DNA of 64,000 nt from Clarkia xantiana subsp. parviflora (Eukaryota; Streptophyta; Magnoliopsida; Myrtales; Onagraceae): NCBI GenBank assembly GCA_036873135.1, contig JAPTYO010000002.1, positions 34,153,452 through 34,217,451 of the forward strand, in the 5' to 3' direction. The translations under genes were made by a program, and so were the position numbers. Numbering within the stretch: position 1 is the first letter of the stretch; each line of letters starts with the position of its first letter. The notes beneath the pieces were generated by a model. That model was given only the letters and a program-made list of their open reading frames with translations, made no database searches and was not told the DNA's origin. Below, one piece after another: positions 57,574 through 64,000 of this stretch.

Positions 57574-57925
57574 TTATAAAGCTTCTTTTCCCTTGGAGGG
57601 AGAAAAAACAAAGCTATCATCCTCCTCGATAAGAATCTCCAAATATTGTTGGAGAAGGGAGACTTGAGAAAAAGGAAAATCATGTTAAAACGCTCTCAAG
57701 TTGGCCACAATCTCTTTAAGGGAGGGGAATAGTAGGTCAGAAGCAGCAACCGTAATGTCAGCTTGATAGGCAAGACTTTCTTTGTAATCATTAACAGCTC
57801 TAGCCGCTGAGCCCCTCAAGCTCGACATCTCATTTTGCAGCACGTCGACTTTCTTGCGAATGTTTAGAGTACCGAGTTCTTCAATCTCAATCTTGAAATG
57901 TACTTCACCACCGCAATAATGGCTT
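57574..57925 (-). pseudogene. Antisense coiled-coil ORF of Tat-3 (aORF-3), C-terminal part
   Basis: One minus-strand frame from 57925: FKIEIEELGTLNIRKKVDVL, then QNEMSSLRGSAARAVNDYKE. It has an in-frame TAA at 57687-57685, then FPFSQVSLLQQYLEILIEED and DDSFVFSPSKGKEAL before TAA at 57576-57574. The charged, heptad-rich character, the position and the acidic tail (EEDDSF against VDDDV) resemble aORF-1 and aORF-2. Upstream exons are missing beyond about 57930. Confidence 0.55.
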
Positions 57926-57930
57926 TAATA

Positions 57931-58765
57931 CCATGTAAAAATAACAAAGTGCTAATTTATGACTGTTCAATACTGTACTTCAACAAACAAAAAAATTGCA
58001 TATATATATACTCTTACCCTAAATATAATATCTTGGAGACTTATAGTTTGGGGTTGTAATGTATTTGTTTTGTGGTCTTGCAACTACAAATGATTTCACT
58101 CATATTTATTGGAGACTAAAGAAATTTTGCGACTTAAAGAAAATATCTAGACTAAAATTCTCTAAAAACTACTTTATGTTCTAAAACTATCTATACGCCT
58201 AAGCTATATCATGTTCTCTGGATTTTTTTTCAACTAAACCCATTAATTATAGTTTCTAAAAAATTCTAGTACTAAAAATTATTTACAGCTTAACAGAAAG
58301 TACTTGTCAATTTCATGTGTCCACTGTAACAAAATGTAGTACTATACATGTGACATATTGTCTGAGTGGTTCATTCATTGTACATATAAATATATATACG
58401 TGTGCGTGGTTTGACAAGACCACAGTACAACTTACTACGGTCATCGACCAGACAATATATCATGGCGATTCGTGAAACCTTACTTCGTCTGGTCGGATTT
58501 GCGTTTCCTTCACGTGGTCTTTTAGTGATTTACATCGAGACACGCTTCTCTTCTTCATCTTCGTCTTCACGAAATTTATTATGTTTTTTTTTAAGTTCCG
58601 CAAAAATGGATTCTTCTATCATGCAGTCCAGGTTCAGATAGAACATATATAGCGAGTTGCTAGCAGATCAGCAAGCTGTCTGGTTTAGATTCAACGTAGG
58701 AGTTTTTCAGGCATCGCGTCGATCTCCAAACAAACTGCTAGTTGAATTTTATTAGATTTTTTTTT
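57931..58765. other. Intergenic, no confident gene
   Basis: AT-rich. A 60-codon frame from ATG 58462 (MAIRETLLRLVGFAFPSRGL) is unrecognised and serine-run rich. It is probably chance. Confidence 0.35.
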
Positions 58766-59484
58766 TGGTTAATAGATCTTTTGGTACAACATATTAGACG
58801 ATTTTTTACTTTTGGTACAACATTTTTTTTGTATAATTTTGGTGCAATATGTTTTCAACTTGTACACTTTTGGTGCATCTGTTAGCCAATAGTTAAGTTT
58901 GACCGTTAAATAGTCACGTGACTTGTACATGCCTAGCCCCAAAGTTCTATTTTGTTCAATTTAGTCCACAATATCCTAACTTTTTGTTTTTTTAATATAG
59001 CTCCTAAACATGGTTCGACCTAGCCATGGGTCGAACCATGGTTATGTCAATTTAGCCTTACCCAATTGGACCCTAAGGCTAAATTGACCTAGCAATGGTT
59101 CAACCCATGGCTAGGTCGGACCTCGGCTAGGGTCGCCGAATCTTGGTGACCCTATTCATGGTCCAACGACCTAGCCATGGGTCGGACCATGGCTATGTCA
59201 ATTTAGCCCTAGGGTGTGGTTGAAAAGATGTAGGTGCTAAATTGCGAAAATAAAAAGTTAGGACAATAAATTCGTAGATTAAAGTGAACATAATAGAAAT
59301 TTGGGCTTGGCATATGTAAGTCACGTAACTATTTAATGGTCAAACTTAAATGTTGACTAACGGATACACTAAAAGCGTACAAGTTGCTAATGTATTGCAC
59401 CAAAACTATACGGAAAAAAAAAGAAAAAGTTGCACCAAAATTGAAAAATCGTCAAACCTGTTGTATCAAAAGATTTATTAACTC
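58766..59484. mobile_element. MULE-type foldback element, eroded ends
   Basis: Arms TTGGTTAATAGATCTTTTGG and, reversed, GAGTTAATAAATCTTTTG, with tcacgtgacttgtacatg on the left and a matching right arm. The centre has repeated gacctagccatgg-type palindromic text. A clean 9-bp duplication is not visible. Confidence 0.75.
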
Positions 59485-60791
59485 TTTATTTAAAAAAAAA
59501 TGACTTTGTTGAATATAATGGAACATTTTTTAAAATAGCACGTCAGCTGTTCACAACGTTACTTTTCCGTCACTATTTTGTTTGTAGGAACATAGATATA
59601 ATACAACACCAAATTTAATAAAAAATATAATATTGGTAAAACATAAATAACGAAATATGTAATCTAACTGGAATTTATATTTTATATATATTGAGAGGGT
59701 ATCCATTCTAAAACATCTGAAAGTACCTTAATTTTTTTTATTTTTTATTTTGGCCAAACCTTAATTTCTTATTAATTATTACCAACAATGCAAGATGATT
59801 CGTTCATTCAGAAATAACTTATACTAACTTGAAATTACTTATGGCATTTCGTTGTAGGGCTGGGCTTAATTAAAACTTGCATCTAACATTGACTACAAGA
59901 AGTAATCTGGACCGCTATTGATGGTAAAGCTAATGAATGTGTCAAATGGGTTGATATATACTCGCTTTATTAGAAGACTGTGTCCCGATAAATATATATA
60001 CTCGGGTTTGACAACCCTATATCATCTCTTCGATTTTTATCTATCGATATTGATTGACGTATTACTAATAGCCTCTTTTTTGTGTTTTGCATTAATAAAT
60101 AGGTTAAAAACCAAATCAAAGTCTCAGATATGTATTATGTTGGTTTCATGTATTTCAGGTTTAAATTGTTGATCATAGATGTTACATGTTCGTTTTCGTT
60201 TTTTTTTTGTTTTCTGTTTGTTTTTTCGGTTAAATTTCACGGTTGTTGTTCTATTGGCTCCATAAAATTCAACAACAAAAATATTTAAAGAAGAGAAAAG
60301 AACAAAAGTGCACTTCTTCCTCCATTTAACTTATGTCAATTAATACAATGAACAGTTATCTAAGTTCATTTTAACTTATTTTACATAAATTAGTAAACAT
60401 GAATTGAAGAAAACTCATATTCAAATCCATCAAATTTAGCAGAAAAAATGGACGGAAACCGAGGGCAACGAAAATGAAACCCGAGACATTTATTGGTAAC
60501 AATTTAAAACCAGAAACTCCTAAAAGCAAAATGATACAAATTTGAAACTATGATTGGATTATTAATAAATTTGCATACCCATTGAAAAGAAGGCTTACAT
60601 AAAATAAAGACAACAAAAGCAAGCTCCTAATTAATCCAAATTAATTGCTATCTGCAATATATGAACCTAGAGTGTACCTTGAATGAAATCAGGAATTTAG
60701 GCTGATACATTACAAATAAATACATATACAAGTACGTACATACATATATATATATATATCCGAAAATGGATTCTTGGAATGAAAGATGGGA
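59485..60791. other. AT-rich intergenic DNA, no gene seen
   Basis: Only chance frames. It probably includes the 3' end of the minus-strand DVL gene near its right side. Confidence 0.4.
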
Positions 60792-60953
60792 TCAATATTC
60801 TTGGTCATGGGAACAGAGGAGGATGAGGATGCATCTACGTATAATGTAGAACCTCCCCTTTTGCTGCTTCAGGTAGCTCCCCATTCCTCCACTCAACTTC
60901 GATGCTCTCCCACTACTACCAGACTCGCCTTTGCTACTCTTCGTCTTCTTCAT
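60792..60953 (-). CDS. DVL: DVL/ROTUNDIFOLIA-like small peptide (53 aa)
   Basis: The frame from ATG 60953-60951 to TGA 60794-60792 encodes 53 residues. The N-terminus is Ser/Lys/Gly-rich (MKKTKSSKGESGSSGRASKL). The C-terminal DVL/RTFL domain is clear: YLKQQKGRFYIIRRCILILL then CSHD (about residues 27-50), matching the family pattern KGR.YIIRRC...L.C.HD. In Arabidopsis these plasma-membrane-associated micropeptides restrain polar cell proliferation in organs when overexpressed. The gene has no intron, which is usual for the family. It is the first ATG after a TATA box, and no in-frame ATG lies upstream. It appears intact. Confidence 0.9.
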   Translation of the reverse strand: MKKTKSSKGESGSSGRASKLSGGMGSYLKQQKGRFYIIRRCILILLCSHDQEY

Positions 60954-61037
60954 TTTCCTTGATATATATCTATATATTGTCTAGAGAAGAAGAATAATAA
61001 TAATAATGTTGGAAGAACTGCGACGGTGAAAGGGTTC

Positions 61038-61077
61038 TTATATATGTGAGTGAATCCATATATGAGTTTTATTTATA
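61038..61077 (-). promoter_or_regulatory. DVL gene TATA boxes
   Basis: On the minus strand tataaata at 61077-61070, and catatataag near 61046-61038 closer to the gene. Either could set a start 60-110 bp before the ATG. The leader has a tta/att-rich run (about 60992-61007). Confidence 0.5.
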
Positions 61078-61153
61078 GGTACACGTACCTCGTATTACAA
61101 ATCCAAACATTAATAATTACGGTGGCCCCCAAAAAGAATCTTAATTAATTTAA

Positions 61154-61686
61154 GGGTTAATAACTAAAAAACTGTCCAAGGTTTACCCTATGTTAAAATT
61201 AGGTGTCTGAAGTTTGAAATGTTAAAATAGACTGTCTCAAGTTTCATTTTTGTTGAAATTTGGTGTCTCGGTGTGATTACTTTAGAGAAGTCAATTCCGA
61301 CGAAACCTTCTGTCAAATTCGAGGTCTCATACACACTCCATTCTCGTCATCTTGCCGGGACCGTCACCTAAAAAGTTGGTCACATCCGGACAAGTAAATT
61401 TGGCTCTATTGTCCTTGGAAAATGGCTCTACACCACTCTTCTAGAAACTTTTTTTTAAATGTTCAATTTTTAGGTGAAATTTGACGATTTTGTGAAAAGT
61501 AAAGAGTGATTGATTATGAGCGGGTTGGTGGGTTGATGAAAATGATTGAATGGAGATGAAAAGACGCACCAAGACACCAAATTTCAACAAAAATGAAACT
61601 TGGGACAGTCAATTTTAACATTTCAAACTTCAGACACCTAATTTTAACATAGGGTAAACCTCGGACAGTTTTTTAGTTATTAACCC
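61154..61686. mobile_element. MULE-type foldback element (533 bp) upstream of DVL
   Basis: Arms GGGTTAATAACTAAAAAACT and AGTTTTTTAGTTATTAACCC are perfect complements. An exact 9-bp duplication ttaatttaa lies at 61145-61153 and 61687-61695. The interior differs from the 22163/47070 type apart from the GGGTTAA ends. It lies about 100 bp upstream of the DVL TATA region. Confidence 0.93.
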
Positions 61687-61764
61687 TTAATTTAACTTTC
61701 TTAATATAAATTGATAAGGTGGTTCTAACACTAAGAAAAAAAAATATAAATATATTTAAGGAAT

Positions 61765-61895
61765 AGAACCTAAAAACTGTCTGAATTTTGGCCATTGTGT
61801 CAATTTGGTATCTGAGGTTTACAATGAGTGTCCGAATTTACATAGGTGTTGCTATTTGGTGTCTCCGTCTATTTTGGTTGTTAAGTTGGATGGAA
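61765..61895. mobile_element. Left arm of another foldback element, cut by Tat-4
   Basis: acctaaaaactgtctgaatt, then gtgtcaatttggtatctgag and ttggtgtctccgtc, resembles the arm at 61154. It stops at ttggatggaa where the Tat-4 LTR begins. Confidence 0.6.
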
Positions 61896-61897
61896 TG

Positions 61898-62520
61898 TGA
61901 TGGGTATACGTCCTATTCGAGCTCGTTTTACATTATTCGGACTTCGCCTACACGTCAAACCCACCAACGGTTCTAAAATAATCACCCGTAAGTCCAAAAC
62001 GGCCCGGGGTACGCGTTCGCGTATCCCGAACGAGAGACTCGTCCAGATTGTTAGACAACCCGGACTCCAGATCGAAGTCCGGATTGCGTCTATGAATACG
62101 CGTAGACTCCTATATACTCGTACACAATAAGTGTCGGGCTCTCCAACGTCTACTTCACGCTCGTCCACGCCCGGTCCGCGTTTTTACAATTAAACCGGCG
62201 TTCGACCGTTCAAAACCCGGTCTGATTCCAAGGTTCCCTATAAATAGGAGCCTTGATCATTCATTCACAATTGAGTTGACCCGGAAGCTCTGACCTCTCT
62301 CTAGCTTTCTCTCTCTACAATTCTAATTTAAGCTTCGGAGAGGGTTCATCGCACTCCACCCCCTCCCTCCCTCTATGTGGTGTGCGATATTGCCCCTCGT
62401 GCAGGTGTTCAGAGACGTACGCATTCAAGCACGTGCGAAGACCTGACATACCAGACAACCCGAGACACATACTCGTATCTATACAAGGACCCGACACCCC
62501 ATCGAGTGAAGGATCCAACA
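61898..62520 (+). repeat. 5' LTR of Tat-4 (about 623 bp)
   Basis: Starts TGATGGGTATACG (or TGTGATGG at 61896) and ends GGATCCAACA. TATA box tataaata at 62239. The leader aagcttcggagagggt and cccctcgtgcag match Tat-1's LTR. Confidence 0.82.
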
Positions 62521-62578
62521 TTTTGGCGTCGTCCACGAGACTCGAACAAACAAGCTCTCACTCACCAGCAATAGCTAC

Positions 62579-64000
62579 ATGGCAAACACATACGTCATAC
62601 ATGGAGGTTTTGGAGCCGGTGGCGAAACGTTGTACGCAAGGGAAGCATACGCATCCCGCATTGTACAACAGCCACCCAAACACCAGCAAGAGGACGAACC
62701 TATGGAAGACGCCATATACTTCTCGGCAAAAGACAAGGAACATATAGTGTACCCTTACGATGATGCCCTAGTCATAACCATGGAAATAGACAACACGGAT
62801 GTCAGGCGTATATTAGTAGATGGAGAGTTCCCCCAGCATAATAACCAAGGAGATAGTCCTCGCCTTGGGAAGGAAAAAGAGTATCAAGTAGATACACTCA
62901 CCATTTGTTGGTTTCATCGGGGATATCAAGTACCCGGTCGGAACCATCAAGTTACTAGTCACCCTGGGAACTGGTGATAAACAACTACACGTGGAGATAC
63001 ATTTCCTACTTGTGGAAAAACTAGATACATACAATGGCATCCTAGGATACACAACTATGAATGCATGGGGCATGATAGCCTCAACAGCACATCAAAAGAT
63101 AAAATTCCCAACCTACGCCGGAATTGGGGAAGTTAAGGGGGGCCAACGACTTTCAAAGGAGTGTTACAGCACGGCACTCCAGCACAACGTCAAGGATTAT
63201 GACAGTGACATCCCTTCCATTGATGAGGACCCCAGGAAGGAGTGTGCTTGTCCAACTCCATTGGATGAGTTGCGAGAAATAAAGATAGATGAACCAGATC
63301 GGATGGTTCGAATAGGCGCATCACTTTCGGAGGAGGAAGTGATAGAAATCACAGCACTCCTAAGGGAGTATAAAGACCTATTTGCATGGTCCCCAAGCGA
63401 TATGCCTGGGATAAGCCCAGACGTGATCTCACACAAACTCAACATCAAGCCAGGAGTTCTAGCCATCGCACAAAAAATACGACCTCTCGGGGGCAATAAG
63501 AAAGTAGCCGTCCGAGAAGAAGTAGGAAAGCTTTTAGAAGCCGGATTCGTTAAAGAGTCAAGGTTCCAAACATGGGTCGCAAACCCTGTATTGGTACCAA
63601 AGTCGAGCGGCAAGATAATGATGTGTATCGATTACAGGGACCTCAACAATGCATGCCCCAAGGACGCATATCCTTTGCCAAGAATTGACCAATTGGTCGA
63701 TGCCACTGCAGGCCATGAATTGCTGACTATAATGGACTCATATTCAGGGTACAACCAAATACCAATGTTCCTAGAGGATGCACCGCACATGGCATTCTAC
63801 GCAGACAACGACATATACAATTACAAAGTAATGCCGTTGGTCTAATCAAAGCGGGTGCGACATACCAACGGATGGTGAACACTATATTTTGGGGACCTGA
63901 TCGGGAAAACCATGGAAGCATACGTCGATGACATGGTTGTGAAATTAACAATGAGATACAACCATGAAGACGACTTGTGCGCAACATTCCAAAGAATGCG
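62579..64000 (+). pseudogene. Tat-4 protease-linker and reverse transcriptase (5' part)
   Basis: YPYDDALVITMEIDNTDVRR then ILVDGE is the protease start, with D-G in place of D-S/T-G and a frame loss right after it; the frame later resumes with VEKLDTYNGILGYTTMNAWG. RT is well kept from about 63250: PDRMVRIGASLSEEE, FAWSPSDMPGI, then CIDYRDLNNACPKDAYPLPR and IDQLVDATAG, MDSYSGYNQI (63615-63765). Frameshifts near 63840 and 63886 precede YVDDMVVK (63921), the catalytic motif. The ACPKDAYPLPRIDQLVDAT wording is Tat-type. Confidence 0.88.

Larger units (their letters stand above)
52579..57930 (+). mobile_element. Tat-type gypsy element in copia C (Tat-3), pol deleted
   Basis: 5' LTR 52579-53377, primer site, broken gag, protease region, an 81-bp tandem array where RT-RNase H-integrase should be, then an antisense coiled-coil ORF. 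It stops near 57930 without a 3' LTR. It inserted into the copia C 3' untranslated region at gctatc/TGTTGGG. Confidence 0.8.
61898..64000 (+). mobile_element. Tat-type gypsy element, 5' part (Tat-4), no gag
   Basis: LTR 61898-62520, primer site tggcgtcgtccacgaga from 62524, then the protease-linker frame from 62579 and RT to the window edge. Nothing resembling the ~1.9 kb gag of Tat-3 lies between the primer site and 62579. Confidence 0.85.

Noticed and set aside
58402..58641. 79-codon ORF with a serine run
   Set aside because: No recognised domain. The surroundings are AT-rich and non-coding, and the length is within chance expectation.

Overview
This is nuclear DNA of a flowering plant, most likely a eudicot. 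The evidence is an S-adenosylmethionine decarboxylase gene with the plant-specific overlapping tiny/small uORF leader, a DVL/ROTUNDIFOLIA-like micropeptide gene, Ty1/copia and Ty3/gypsy (Tat-type) LTR retrotransposons, and hAT, Mutator and PIF/Harbinger non-autonomous DNA transposons. I cannot name the species. Only two ordinary cellular genes are clearly supported: SAMDC at 23.8-26.5 kb (+) and a 53-residue DVL-type peptide at 60.8-60.95 kb (-). Almost everything else is mobile DNA, much of it nested.

Layout. 1-3794: 3' part of a Tat-type gypsy element (+). It carries an apparently intact four-exon gene in antisense, a 19-bp tandem array just upstream of that gene's start, and a 3' LTR that ends inside a copia gag gene. 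3795-9123: the rest of that copia element (copia A, +) with its 3' LTR. 9.1-13.3 kb: a possible gene remnant, a degenerate ~85-bp repeat and AT-rich DNA. 13.4-14.1 kb: Tourist-like MITE. 14146-20876: a non-autonomous hAT element with an 8-bp target duplication, split by a tandem LTR-internal-LTR-internal-LTR array (14166-19346, 5-bp target duplication). One internal unit of that array holds a further hAT MITE. 20.9-23.7 kb: gypsy gag relic, hAT MITE fragment, MULE foldback and a second Tourist-like MITE that ends ~150 bp upstream of the SAMDC TATA box. 28.2-30.0 kb: decayed hAT (Tip100-like) transposase, minus strand. 30.8-42.8 kb: copia B (-), interrupted by 5 kb of Tat-like sequence with a second antisense gene relic. 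44.8-52.6 kb: copia C (+), cut at its 3' end by a Tat element (52.6-57.9 kb) that has a hAT MITE in its gag, an 81-bp tandem array where pol should be, and a third antisense coiled-coil ORF. 58.8-61.9 kb: MULE foldbacks and the DVL gene. 61.9-64.0 kb: start of another Tat element that lacks gag and runs off the window.

Two patterns recur. First, three separate Tat-type elements carry a spliced or splice-like coiled-coil ORF in antisense, and the first copy is open across four exons behind thirteen AGTCAA (W-box-like TTGACT on the gene's strand) repeats. Second, three copies of one copia family lack protease and the integrase core and keep a homologous non-coding spacer there instead, with two unrelated gag modules among the copies. 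SAMDC is the main housekeeping gene: its leader (intron, overlapping uORFs, intron inside the uORF) is the known polyamine-responsive translational switch.
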